Assembly (NCBI GenBank): GCA_023078555.1
Contig: CM041196.1
Location: forward strand, 10,868,985 to 10,932,984
DNA from: Ulva prolifera
Lineage: Eukaryota; Chlorophyta; Ulvophyceae; Ulvales; Ulvaceae
DNA: 64,000 nt
Direction of reading: 5' to 3'
Each line of letters begins with the position of its first letter. The first letter of the stretch is position 1. Positions 36,301-46,194 of the stretch are shown here, in pieces. Under the pieces are notes generated by a model, which saw only the letters and a program-made list of their open reading frames with translations, ran no database searches and was not told the DNA's origin. The translations under genes and the position numbers were made by a program.

Positions 36301-37493
36301 TGCTTGCCGTGCAGCCACCCTTTGGTTGAGCACCCTGCCGCTCTCCCAGGCGCTGCGCATGACTGACATTGAGTTCATGTTGTGCATCAGGTATCTCCTG
36401 GGCATGTCCCCAGCCCCTCCCAATGCGGTCGGCTCGCGCTGCGAATGTGGCACTCTCATACAGCCGCATGATCTCGATCACGCGATGAATTGCACACACA
36501 ATGCGGGGACCTGGACTTCGCGCCACAATATCGTTGAAAAACAATGGCGCGAGATCGGGTCCCACGCGTGTGTGGCATCCACGCGCATCCCGCGCACAGC
36601 GCCGTTCGTCCGCGCGCGGCTCGCGGCCGCATCGAGGCAGATCCATGCTGGCCCGTTGGGCCCGCCCCCCCCTGCTCCGCCCCAGCCCGCCTCCCAGGTC
36701 GCGGGCCCTTCGCGTGGGGCAGCCTTGCCCGCGGCGCCGATGCCTGCAGCCCCGCCGCCGCCGCCGACCGCGCGCGCGGACGAGGCGCCGGCACCTACGC
36801 CTGCTCCGGCCGCCGACGCCGATGCTGGACACAGCGCCCACATGGGGCGCCACGCGCCAGACGCAGCGCAGGCTGCGGCCCTGGCGGCGGCGGCGGCGCC
36901 GGGTGGTCAGGATCCAGCGGGGCCTGGGGAGCAGGCCGCTGCCGCGCAGGCAACGGCGCTGGATGAGGTGTTCAGGGCAGTGGCCCAGGAGAAACTGGGG
37001 GACATCATGTTTATGCCGCCGGGCGACCCTTTGTGCATAGGAGATGTGTCGGTTGTGAACCCCTGTGCTGGTTCCTATTGCGGCCGTGCGGCCCGCGAGG
37101 ACGGGGGTGCTGCGGAGACGCGGGACGTGCAGAAACGCACTGCTTATCGTTTGTACGACCCTGATGCGTATAGTTTCGTGCCGTTGTCGCATGAGACGCA
37201 TGGTCGCTTGGGGCGGCCTGCCATGAATCACTTGAATCGGCTGGCGGAGGTTGCGTCTCGGTGTGGTAAGGTGAACCGTGCTTTGTTTGTGACGAATGCT
37301 CTGCGCCGGTTGAGTGTGGCGTTGTGCAAGGGGAATGCTCTTGTGCTCCGTGCGGGGCTTCAATCTTTGGCTGGCATCACCGGCCGCGCTGTGGTACGTG
37401 CTCGTGCCCGGCCTAGTGCCATGACTGCGTGAGTGGATTTGCGTGTGTATTCCTGGCAACGGCTCGCTGCCCGGCCTCTGTCCTTTGTAACTA
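33328..37493 (+). mobile_element. full-length non-LTR retrotransposon with restriction-like endonuclease
   Basis: About 4.17 kb, bounded by the 11-bp target duplication CATACACATTA (33317-33327 and 37494-37504). It has a 530-bp 5' leader, one ORF (33857-37432) and a short 3' UTR ending TTTGTAACTA, without a poly(A) tail. It is inserted immediately downstream of the second 911-bp unit. ORF, boundaries and duplication are all intact, so it may be a recent and potentially active insertion (inference). The single ORF with a C-terminal endonuclease places it with the R2/NeSL/CRE-type lineages and not with L1. Confidence 0.88.
33857..37432 (+). CDS. retrotransposon ORF: zinc finger, reverse transcriptase, RLE endonuclease
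   Basis: 1,191 aa, uninterrupted. The N-terminus has a C2H2 finger (CPYDGC..HIRGIH, residues 5-28) and a second Cys/His group (YCSHCG..HKC). A Pro/Ala/Gln repeat (PAPAQPAPAQPAQPQ) covers about 90-130. Reverse-transcriptase motifs: RPIAIAETWQRL (about 375), QLDWKNAFN (catalytic Asp, about 435), RQGDPISPLLFALAL (about 494) and AYHDDCTIAG (about 534; the usual YADD is YHDD). A zinc knuckle CECG..HDLDHAMNC lies near 861. The restriction-like endonuclease follows: IGDVSVVNP (about 1061), then RDVQKRTAYRLYD and FVPLSHETHGRLG. An Ala/Pro-rich linker (about 935-1045) separates knuckle and endonuclease. It performs target-primed reverse transcription. The next ATG choices would lose the finger, so 33857 is preferred. 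Confidence 0.92.
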   Translation: MSFQCPYDGCSASLSSHSSLFTHIRGIHRDGPRLPTAKLHELNAAYCSHCGIFGSTKTPKAHKCVGGQNRSLRSGHCVLPATHPARQPAPAQPAPAQPAPAQPAQPQPAQPQPAQPAQPHPHQPPRHFTEAPAAAHNTAQPRPSPKVPDTVHPEFGDATAELLRDFNDASDASNIDGARLALGRVLDFPGKVLSLKGGDGTARRARTCITLFMDGEEPRLAEPTPSQKRRMNQNQDRRLAGSVHRSLSDGNVRKGAEKVEAPPIARYTPEVHEALRHLHPAEALPPDTQPAEPAPPLQIDEATLRALLDKLPKGSGPGLSGWTYEHIRAAGTASTAAFTEIHRFVNAALAGRLPHLPRLLDCRLLPQEKPQGGVRPIAIAETWQRLVSLCAMTLCSGLGASLAPLQVGVGVPGGAQNLGHAARAVLQAWDDVVLVQLDWKNAFNMMSRAAILEAVASHKPALLPFATMLYRFPANLYIEGAPPGTAAITSQRGVRQGDPISPLLFALALQGPLQAVQAQHQPPGREVTAALMAYHDDCTIAGQRVDAAAAFRALVSAAEPLGLEPQLHKCTAYSRDPQHAGSVAAALGITHATEGTVITGTPIGTPAFESAHAEATADKVCATIEKMMRLPLKAQDQFLLLTMSCQRRMLHYARAVPWAHISDHMRRTEASVLAAVNEIMRVPRDDTRAAAQAVLPARLGGLGVTSTPQEVADGAYLAAAAVSQKAFAGGPECMQPYRGPHGQQLQETWQALNVAQQLHPELPGPASGDTIAKVLPGMQQRITKLVALRRRAALLASHDVATLEGACNLARLRSCACRAATLWLSTLPLSQALRMTDIEFMLCIRYLLGMSPAPPNAVGSRCECGTLIQPHDLDHAMNCTHNAGTWTSRHNIVEKQWREIGSHACVASTRIPRTAPFVRARLAAASRQIHAGPLGPPPPAPPQPASQVAGPSRGAALPAAPMPAAPPPPPTARADEAPAPTPAPAADADAGHSAHMGRHAPDAAQAAALAAAAAPGGQDPAGPGEQAAAAQATALDEVFRAVAQEKLGDIMFMPPGDPLCIGDVSVVNPCAGSYCGRAAREDGGAAETRDVQKRTAYRLYDPDAYSFVPLSHETHGRLGRPAMNHLNRLAEVASRCGKVNRALFVTNALRRLSVALCKGNALVLRAGLQSLAGITGRAVVRARARPSAMTA

Positions 37494-37504
37494 CATACAC
37501 ATTA

Positions 37505-37663
37505 ATGCTCTTGTGCTCCGTGCGGGGCTTCAATCTTTGGCTGGCATCACCGGCCGAGCTGTGGTACGTGCTCGTGCCCGGCCTAGTGCCATGACTGCGT
37601 GAGTGGATTTGCGTGTGTATTCCTGGCAACGGCTCGCTGCCCGGCCTCTGTCCTTTGTAACTA
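37505..37663 (+). mobile_element. 5'-truncated tandem copy of the retrotransposon
   Basis: Starting at ATGCTCTTGTGCTCCGTGCG it repeats 37335-37493 almost exactly (one difference seen: CGCGCT versus CGAGCT). It lies head to tail directly after the full-length element's CATACACATTA. It is followed by CATACATACATACAG. Confidence 0.85.
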
Positions 37664-38634
37664 CATACATACATACAGATCGTAGCATGGCAGTCCGTCC
37701 CATGCCGAACCTGGAACTGGGCCAATCAACACTCCAGCCGCACCACAAGCACATCTTCAGACGCGCGATCAGAACGTCATCCTCCGGGTGGGTGCATGTA
37801 TGCTACAGCATGGGGCGTGTTGGCCGACAGGGGCGGGTTGGCACCTGTGGCCGCACGCCCATATCACAACCCAACACCAGCACCTTCACTTTCAGTCCTT
37901 TGACGCAACTACACACAACCCTGCAGCGTCACGGCCGCCCGGCTCTGTACAGAACCACAATGCACAGAATCATCTAGCACCTTTCCCTTCCAGCGCAGCC
38001 CCCCCCCCCCCCCCCCCCCCCCCCCCTTGTTTTCTGTAGTCTGATCCACCACTCGCAGGCAGTGCTGCCGACCCGTGGATCGGCGCCGCCAGGCAGACCC
38101 TTCCGCCCCATGCACGACATGCCCGCATCACACTGCAGCAGGCCCTGCGGGCCGCGCGACAGCGAGCCCGCTGGCTGGCCACGTGACAGCTGGCGCGGTG
38201 CGTGCATGCATGCATGAGGGCACTGATGAACACAGCTGGGAACGTCATCCGGTGCCTCGCCCCCCGACCGCTGTGGCCATGCAGCTGCCGCAGAGGGGCG
38301 CCCGACGGGCACCCGCTGTGGACGACAGCTGTCACGTCGGTTCAGACAGACAGGGGGCGGTGCGTGGAAGTGGACATGCGCCGTGGCCGGGAGATGACGT
38401 GACACATGCTCCTGCCTCTCATGCGTGCAGCCGTCCGCCGCAGCGGCAAACGCAGCCGCTGTACCGGGGACATCACAGCCGGCAGTCTGATAAGCACGGT
38501 TCGCAGCCTATCATGCGATCGTGCAGCTGCCGCTCCACCGTTGAGGGCTTGGGGTATAGGGTGACGTATGCATGTGTGACATGCATGCATTCTTACACAG
38601 CCGCATCCGTTCGCCTCGTAGCGCCGAGCGGCAC
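37664..38634. other. intergenic; C homopolymer at 37999-38026
   Basis: No gene recognised between the array and the 3' end of the pseudouridine synthase gene. It contains a 28-base C run. Confidence 0.45.
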
Positions 38635-41625
38635 CTAGCTATCCCCGGCAGACGCGGCGGCTGCGGCCTCCGGCGCCGCAGGCTGGGCCGCAGCGGCCGC
38701 TTTCTCTGCCTCCCGTGCAGCGCGCCGCTGCTCCACGTCAGCCACCCATTTGCGGTGCTCCTCCAGCCACGTCGCCGTGGCGGCGCGGTCCACCGCGATG
38801 TGGTCCAGAGACGCCGCCCACTCCCGCCACGACCCGGCGGAAGGGTCCAGAACCTTCGCGAGGCCCTCGGCGAGGGCGCCGGCCTCGAAGGCGGCGCGGC
38901 CGGTGCCGCCGCCGTCGCGCAGGGCGAGCTGCTCGCCGCTCGCGGCCACCGCCGGCGGCGTGGAGCTGCCGGGCTGCTGCTTGAACGGCCGGAACTCGTT
39001 CTCGGAGAGCACGAGGGATTCCGGCGGAGCGAGGGGGACCCTACAGTGCGCCACGGCTGCTCGTGGCCCAAACCGAAAAGAAAGGCTGCAATGGACTCCG
39101 CTGTGGCGCATGAACTAAACAGAGAATCAAAGGGGAGACGCGGGTGGCGTGGCAGACATCGCACGTCAACACAGGCACATGACCGCTGCCGGGCATTGTA
39201 TGGTCTAGTTCGCCTCCACGCCGCGACAGAGGGGAAACCACGTGCAATGCGATACACATCCAGAGGCACGGCGCAGGGTGCTGCGGTGCGAGTGGCGCAC
39301 GTGCACAGCGCGCTCATGCATAGCGACGGCTCCACATATTCCAGCGGCAGAGCGCCTCTGGCCACCGCGACCGACATGCCCACGAGGTGCCGGATCATGT
39401 TGAACATGAAGGACTCGCCGTGCACCGAGATCTTCACGGCGGGAACCCGGTCAGGCCCGAGGTACTCGATGTCGCCAGCCTCTAGCCTGCATGCGGAAAC
39501 GATGACCAATGACTGTTCCTGTTGATTGCACCACGAGCTCGGGCCAGTTCATGGCAGATCACTTTGACAGAGTGGGACAGGATCGCAGCCAAGCACACTC
39601 AACTCGAACACCCCGCTAGCACACCGTCCAGAAACGACAAAAACATCATGTGCTCATGGCGGATCCCCCCGGATCGCTGACTGGTTGTGAGTATCAGGCC
39701 TCTAGCCTGCGCCAGGTGGGGTGGCTTGGTGGGTAACGTCAATCCGATTATTGATGTGAAGGGGGCGATGGAGCACCGCACGTGGTTTGCGGGGCAGCAG
39801 CCCCCGCAAAAAGCAACAGAGAGCCTGGGGCCTGCTCTGCGTGGGTGGGCTATTAGGCGGCGCTGTGTGGCATGTGGCGCCGGGGCACCCTGGAGCACGC
39901 AACGGCACAGAACGGCACAGCACAGCACAGCGGCCCGCATGCATGCCGGGGCACCGCGGCATGACAGCGCACAGCATAACACGGCACAGCACAGCACAGC
40001 GGCCCGCATGCATGCCGGGGCACCGCGGCATGACAGCGCACAGCATAACACGGCACAGCACAGCACGGCGGCCCGCATGCATGCCGGGGCACCGCGGCAT
40101 GACAGCGCACAGCATAACACGGCACAGCACAGCACGGCGGCCCGCATGCATGCCGGGGCAGCGCCGGGGTGCGGAGACCACGCATCCCATAGAGAGATAC
40201 GGACGCAGCACAGCACAGCACAGCACAGCACAGCGGGGCGGGGCGGGGCGCGCACGTGTAGACGCGGCGCCAGTGCGCGCGGAAGACCTTGGAGCGCTCG
40301 ACGCCCTCCTGCGGCGGCTGCCACGCCGCCTGGAACGCAAACGGCTGCCAGCGCGGCCCAAACTCCTGCAGCAGCGCCGCCTTGGTCTCTGCGTCGACGC
40401 TCATCCACGGATCTGCAGCAGGGTGCGGCGCCGCTTTGTGCGTGCTACACCGTTCTACGCCGCTTGGATGCGTCGCGGTCTGTCAGGTGTGGCCGCTACG
40501 CTCCCAGCAGAACAATGCACGGCAGGGACGCCTGATACACCAGCAGCCCACCTGCGGTTCGCCAGGAGTTGTCGACCTCTGTAGCTGCCGCCGTGGCCTC
40601 GGCATGTTTGCCTTTGCCTCTGTCGCCAGGCCGCGGAGCGTCCTCGTCATCGCCGACGCACTCCTCCTCTGCCGCTGCGGCGGGGGCCGCATGAGTGGCC
40701 TCGGCGACGGCCACGGCCGCATCCGGCGAGGCCGCCGCGGCGGCCGGCGGCGGCTGGCCGCGGCCGCGCTTGCGCGACACCGCGCGCTGCGGCGTGTTCT
40801 TACTCGGGATGTAGCGTTGCCTACATGCGGGTCCCGCTGCTGCGTCTGTCTCAACAAAGGCAGGACAGCGCACTCACCTCCCTTGCATCAACACACACCC
40901 CCCAGGCCATATCCCATGCCGCCACACACAACCCACGCTAGCCATCTGTACCAGTCAAGGACAGGTGCACCGTCGCACACAGGATCACCTTCACTGCAGT
41001 GTCCAGAGCAGTGATCTACAACTTGCCGGTCTTCCCGCTTAAATAGACGATTTTCCCGGAATATCCGCCAGGACTGGAAAACACTCATGGGATTCGCCGC
41101 TGGAAACGGGCTGTCAGAGCCAACAGTCCCGTGCGCAGCTGGAACCTGTCCCTCTGCGCCGCAGAGCCGCTCGATGCTGCTTAAATCCGGTGGAAACCCG
41201 TCCGAGGAAAAAAGGCCTGGTACAGCACTGGTCCAGAGCGGAGCCCACCTCTTGGTGTAGTTGTGGAACGGCCGCTCCCCCACGAGACCCTGCAGCGCCG
41301 CCCGCAGCCGCCGCATCACCTCCGCGTTGTGCGCCGCGTCCGCGGCCCCCTCTCCGCCGTCCGCCGCAGTGCCGCGGAGGCCTAGCACGGCTGCAGGGAC
41401 GTGGTACTCGTACGCGCGGTTGATGCACATCGCGCGGCAGTTGAAGCTGTTGGACACGCGCTGCACCGAGAAGATGCGGATGTCTGCCGGGAGGTGCCTG
41501 CACGGTGCACGGTGCACGATCAGCGCAGCACGCAGCATGACGGCCTTGCGGCTGTGATATGTGGAGTGGGCGGCAAAGCGGGGCTGGCACGCCGGTCCGA
41601 GGCATGTGTCGGAGAGGCACAGGCG

Positions 41626-41663
<38 letters not shown>

Positions 41664-43740
41664 CTGTGCTTGCGTCGGGGCGTTGTCCGTACTGCTGTGC
41701 TTGGAATAGACGGTGTGGCATCCGGCTGGGAGTTCGGCGATTGTGCTGGGCCATGCGTGCGTGCGTGGTACGTGTGCAGTTTCAACGTGTGAGATACAGT
41801 CAGGCATACACGCATACAAGACACACAGCAGTGCAGTGGCGGGGGGCGTTGCAGAGGCGCCTCCATATGGGATGGGATGGGACAGGACGGCGCCTGAGAT
41901 GGGATGGGATGGGACAGGACGGCGCCTGAGATGGGATGGGATGGGACAGGACGGCGCCGGCATGCAACAGCTGTGGCCGGTCCAAGCAGCCTGACCTGGA
42001 TCCAGAACAGACCCCGTTCCACTCCTGCATTCCGTCCGCGGTATGGATCCAGAACAGACCTCTTTCTCCATACCGGCGCCACAGCTGCCACAGCCGCTGC
42101 CCCCGCGCGGCTACGGGCGCATTCTGGAGGCCTCAGCTTGCCCAGGACCGGACCGACGCCGGCACAGCCTCCCCCACCACCGGACCGCGCGGCACAGCAC
42201 AGCACAAGCTCTGCACACCGCGTGCGCGGCTCGTGACACCGCGAGGCCGTGCGGACGCCCTCGCAGGCCGAAGCAGCATGCATGCAGCAACGGCGGACCG
42301 GCGGAAGTTGCTGTCGCGACCTCGTCTGCGTTGGCTCATGCAAGCCGACCCGCTGGGTTGTACGCTGGGCCATGAGTTGCGAGGCTGGAGTGAGGGAGAC
42401 ACGGAGCACCGCAGGAAGGGAGGTGCGTTTCATGGTGCAGGAGAGGCATTGTGGACTGGACGAGTGGTGGAGCAGTCACGAGTGGCAGTCACTGGATTGG
42501 ACTGTCCCTGGGGAGCCACATGGACTGCCACCTGCAGGCTGTTGGCTGCCACCAGCAGATGCGCGTGTGAGGCCCCATGCAGTGCACATGATGGCACCAG
42601 GGAGGCACATCAATGTAGCCATTGAAAGTAGTGCCACTGCCGCGGCAGTGGCACCACAGCCTGGCAGATGCTGCATGCTGTATTGCATGCTGATTGGGGC
42701 TGTTGTGTGCCTAGGCTAGGCTGCTTCCTGCAGCTGCATGGTGTTCACACAGTCGTGCACACAGTCGTGCATCACAAACAGCGGCGTTCGAGGCGTCAAC
42801 GTTGACTGCGGCTTTGGTCACGATTCAGCATTGTGCACATGGAAGGAGGGTCATGCCTGTGTCACCGCCGGCAAGCTTGCTTTGTGGGCACCGAAGCCAC
42901 AGGAAACCTGGGCACTCTGTTGCGCCGTAGTGTGGCACAGTCACCCGCAAGAGGCAGTACAAACAGGTGTAGAGCATCGATGCGCGATGCCGGAGATGCT
43001 GTCTTCTTCCACGGCGTGTCGTCTGCGTCGAATGCGACACGTGTGTGGGAATGGCCAAGGACGCACTTGTTGATCGCTGCTGCATACTCCAGGCCCTCGG
43101 GGTCATCTTGCCACGATTCATCTCTGCAGTGCATCTTTAGGCTGACTACAGTCGCGACCGAATGCACTCCTTTGTCTGTTCGGCTGCTGCGAGTCCACGA
43201 CACTTTCGTCGGGTATCCGTAGTTCTCCTTGCGCATGAAGCCGGCCTTCATGATTGCAAAAGCAACAATATCCTCTACTGCTTTGACCGGATTGGCTAGT
43301 TGAACATCGTCAATGGTCATCTGACTTCCTGCGAGGCCACGCCGGGTATGCGTTGGCAACGTCCGTCGTCAACAATGACCTCGCAGTTTTGAAAGTGATA
43401 CTCAGGCATTTTAAAAATCATCTCCCCACGCACCGCGGTAGTTGGTCCCTACATAGCCGATGTGTAGCGCGACGACGCGTTTAGGCAATTTGGTGGGGTC
43501 GATGTCTTGCGCTTCCTGCTGAAGCTCCTTCGGGAGTGGTTTCGGGCCATCACCGTATCCGCGGACATTTTTATTCCTCGGTGAAGTTACAGGCTTGGCT
43601 TCACTGGCACTACCTGCGACCGCGTCTTCGGTAGTGGCGGATGCCATAGCGTGGCAGTAACGGGCAGGCGGGCCAATACACAGAGAGCGGAGTTGGTTGA
43701 AAAGGGTAAATCGAGGCGCGATACCGGCTGCAGTATACAT
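38635..43740 (-). CDS. PUS1: tRNA pseudouridine synthase, PUS1/TruA family
   Basis: Isomerises uridine to pseudouridine in tRNA; acts without cofactor. Model (complement): 43434-43740, 43067-43328, 41249-41497, 40552-40820, 40256-40412, 39301-39486 and 38635-39040. All six junctions agree in phase, 611 aa. Signatures: HIGYVGTNYRG; the catalytic motif RSSRTDKGVHSVAT (Asp about 154); LPADIRIFSVQRVSNSFNCR; YEYHVPA; GERPFHNYTKR; HGESFMFNMIRHLVGM; VPLAPPESLVLSENEF. The eukaryotic PUS1 layout is clear. An Ala/Glu/Asp-rich, low-complexity insert (exon 4) separates NYTKR from the last fold segments, and the C-terminus has an Ala-rich charged tail. A Met at residue 32 (MASATTED) is an alternative start; the first 31 residues could be an organelle signal. 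Exons 1-2 are clearly less GC-rich than exons 3-7. Confidence 0.92.
39926..40165. repeat. 69-bp tandem repeat, about 3.5 copies
   Basis: CGGCCCGCATGCATGCCGGG recurs at 39931, 40000, 40069 and 40138 (period 69). It lies in intron 5 of PUS1. Because 69 is a multiple of three, all six frames stay open and produce repetitive pseudo-peptides. A GCACA dinucleotide-like tract follows at 40205-40235. Confidence 0.93.
41630..41661. repeat. G homopolymer (C on coding strand)
   Basis: About 32 G in PUS1 intron 2, shortly upstream of exon 3 in transcript order; on the transcribed sense it is a C run and may act as the polypyrimidine tract. Confidence 0.9.
41870..41965. repeat. 32-bp tandem repeat, three copies
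   Basis: GATGGGATGGGACAGGACGG with CGCCTGAGATGG repeats at 41881, 41913 and 41945 (GACAGGAC positions), in PUS1 intron 2. A nearby direct repeat, GGATCCAGAACAGACC, occurs at about 41998 and 42046. Confidence 0.9.
42631..42654. repeat. 24-bp perfect palindrome
   Basis: GTGCCACTGCCG followed by its reverse complement, within PUS1 intron 2. Confidence 0.85.
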
Positions 43741-43845
43741 AGCGTCCGTATGTACACACAGAACGGCCGCAGTGGATGCGCGCGCTGCTGCCCTTTAGAG
43801 CAGCCACTCCCGTTACAAGTGCAGCAAGGCCTGCTGAAGGGAATT

Positions 43846-44339
43846 TCAACAATTGAATATAACGAACACGATCACTGCAGAATTAACATGGCAATAGATG
43901 CTTGAAGCGGTCAACCAGCTAGAGGGTAGGTCACATCGCCCTGGCTTGTAGAACACCATGTAGACACACTGGGCAAGGCTGGGCCATATCTCTGTTTGCG
44001 CGCACTTGTAGTGCATATCCCAGGGCAGCGGGACAACGTGAGAACCTGGTAAGTGCTTCGGGAAAGGTGGAACATTCCAATCGTACATCACGCTGACAAC
44101 GACGTGAGCAAGTTGTCATTGGCCAGTGCTGGTGATGGCCAGTGCTGGTGATGGCCACGGTGCCAGCCACTCCAGCTGCAGCCCGCTCTCGAAACTCTTA
44201 TGTCCAAGAAAATGGGTACTGATTCTGAGCTAGCTGATCCCCTCAACGGAATGCTGCATGCCTCCGCACTCCGGTCGATTTGCGCTACATCGTCCCCGCC
44301 GTACGCGCCCGGACCCGACTCCACCTTGATCAAAGCCAA
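43846..44339 (-). CDS. unidentified minus-strand coding segments upstream of PUS1
   Basis: Two minus-strand stretches look coding. About 44180-44339 reads LIKVESGPGAYGGDDVAQID, then PIFLDIRVSRAGC. 43846-44091 reads YDWNVPPFPKHLPGSHVVPL, then WPSLAQCVYMVFYKPGRC, and ends at a stop 105 bp before the PUS1 ATG. The connecting splice sites were not resolved. If real, this is a tandem same-strand neighbour with a very short gap to PUS1. No family recognised. Confidence 0.35.
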
Positions 44340-45478
44340 GCTAGAGCTTGCTGCAAAACATAGCTGTTAAAACTCTGTCTGTATGCACTTCTGGCGTCAC
44401 TGCAGGCGACGCTGTGCCTCCGCGTCCAATGCCTCGTGGCTACCCTGGGCTTGCTCGTTTCCAATGCAGTGTGTTGTTCCTTGCCATGCTGGGAGTCCAC
44501 CATGTGTCACATCCAGGCCGTTGTTTGCCGTGGCTGATGGCAAGAAAACAAACCTTTTCGGGATATGCAAGAGCAGACACCATTCACATGAGGATGTGCC
44601 AACAGCACTGGCGCAAGACCTGGGCACACCACGGCCGAACGTATGCAGTAAAGTGGCAAGCGGTGCTATGATAAGTTTTCACAGAAAGTTGATCCGGCAC
44701 CACCATCATGGCCCTGCACCGCCATCGTGGTCCTGCATGCAATGATCTGAGCTCCAAGAGATGCCTGGCACCAATATAAATGTGCTCGATGCCAGTGCCT
44801 GGTAGCATCGCCTGGGTCGCTCATTCCACACCCTGTCCATGGGCCCCGTGTATCAACAGTCCACCTCTGGTTTGCACCGCGAAGCTGTATGGTCTTGCAC
44901 CTTCGTATGCACCTTTGAGGCTCTCAGGCTAACATCCATGCCTCTGCCATCATCTAGCGATGCCCACACCATTCTGGTCATGTGTGTTGCGGCGGCTGCA
45001 TGTCCGACGTGCTGTTGACGATCTCAAAGGCGCGAACAACTTGAGCTTGATAACCCGCGAAAAACTCGAAGCGGCGGCTACATTGGCCAGCTTGCTGTCT
45101 CCACAGGAACCAGCACTCAGTCCAAATGCACCGCGTACCCCACGACACCCCCAGCCGCCGGTTCTGACTCCCTCTGCCTCAAGCGTAGGGAGGTGTCGCG
45201 CCCGTCTCTCACGCCGACGCCGCTCAATCCTGACAGGCAGGCCGCAGTGCTGCAAGTCTGCGCTCCACACACCGCACCGTGCTGTATGACTGCTGTAGAC
45301 GCCCCCATACTCGGCAGGGAGCAGGGTCCCCGCACACCAGGCACACACCCAGGCGACGACTGCGCTGAACCAAGATGTCCACCTCCTAGCGCCTGCAATA
45401 CAAGCGGGGATGCTCCTGTATGCGAGGAATGTTGACCGATGCCCCGCTGCGGCCGCCGTGCACGGTGTGCCACCGGTG
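44340..45478. other. unresolved; possible coding near 44970-45095
   Basis: Near 44970-45095 both strands look protein-like (plus: VDDLKGANNLSLITREKLEA; minus: RRFEFFAGYQAQVVRAFEIV ending at TGA). The minus reading could be a terminal exon of the leucine-rich-repeat gene. The rest shows no recognisable gene. Confidence 0.25.
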
Positions 45479-45903
45479 TCACTCCAGCATCGCCGCCGCG
45501 GACGGCCACAGCGTCTGCATCGCGCTCACGGCGCGGCCGCCATGCAACGGAGGGTGGGCGTGGCCGTACGCCGCGCTGCGGCCGTCGTGCCACGCTGTCT
45601 CCAGCGGCTGCCACCCGGCGGCGCTGCGCGCGCCGGGGCGTGGCGGCGCGTCACGCGCGAGCGCGAGCCGCTCGACGTGCTCCGCTGCGGCATCGACCAT
45701 GCGCAGCGTCATCGCGAGGTCCTCGCCGACGGGCGGGAGGTCCGCGACGGCCGCCGAGAGGTCCGCGCGCAGCGACGCTGCGCGGGGGCTGCGTGTTGAG
45801 GGGCTACGCGCAATCGGGGACCTGCTGCCGCCAGATCCTGCACAGTATGCCTCGGACTCAAGAAGCGCCGCCAGTGGGTCTGATCCTAGTGTGCTATTAC
45901 TAG
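45479..45903 (-). CDS. probable additional 3' exon of the leucine-rich-repeat gene
   Basis: The minus strand reads SDPLAALLESEAYCAG, then LRADLSAAVADLPPVGEDLA and LRMVDAAAEHVERLALARDA, ending MLE before TGA. Third-position G/C is very high, as in exons of the recognised genes. It follows the leucine-rich-repeat gene on the same strand after about 290 bp. A phase-compatible junction exists (GGTG|GTGTGA at about 46245 to an acceptor in TGTGCAG|GATC near 45837), but it is not compelling. It may instead be a separate small gene. Confidence 0.4.
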
Positions 45904-46194
45904 AAGAGTGAACAACACACGCAGCTGTCCATTTGGTGGCAAGCACGGGCACGGGTGCCTACACCTCGCGGTATCTCAACGTGAGACCCTTGCGAGACCA
46001 CCGGTTGGGGGGTGACATCGCATGGCAGCAAACATGGAGGCCACGCCTGACAAATTACACTGACCGATGCGCGGACCAGCAGCTTCAAAACTCGTTGAAA
46101 CACGACACCTCACTTTTTGGAGCCTCGGCACTGTAAAGAAGCAGCCTCCACAATAGACACATGACTTTGGCTGTGCCGATGCGGTCCAATCGGC

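Noticed and set aside
34592-37459. long minus-strand frames opposite the retrotransposon ORF
   Set aside because: Shadows of the reverse-transcriptase frame; Arg/Gly/Ala-rich with no motif.
39687-40584. 260-280-codon frames over the 69-bp repeat
   Set aside because: Open only because the repeat period is a multiple of three; the region is an intron of PUS1 with consistent splice phases on the other strand.
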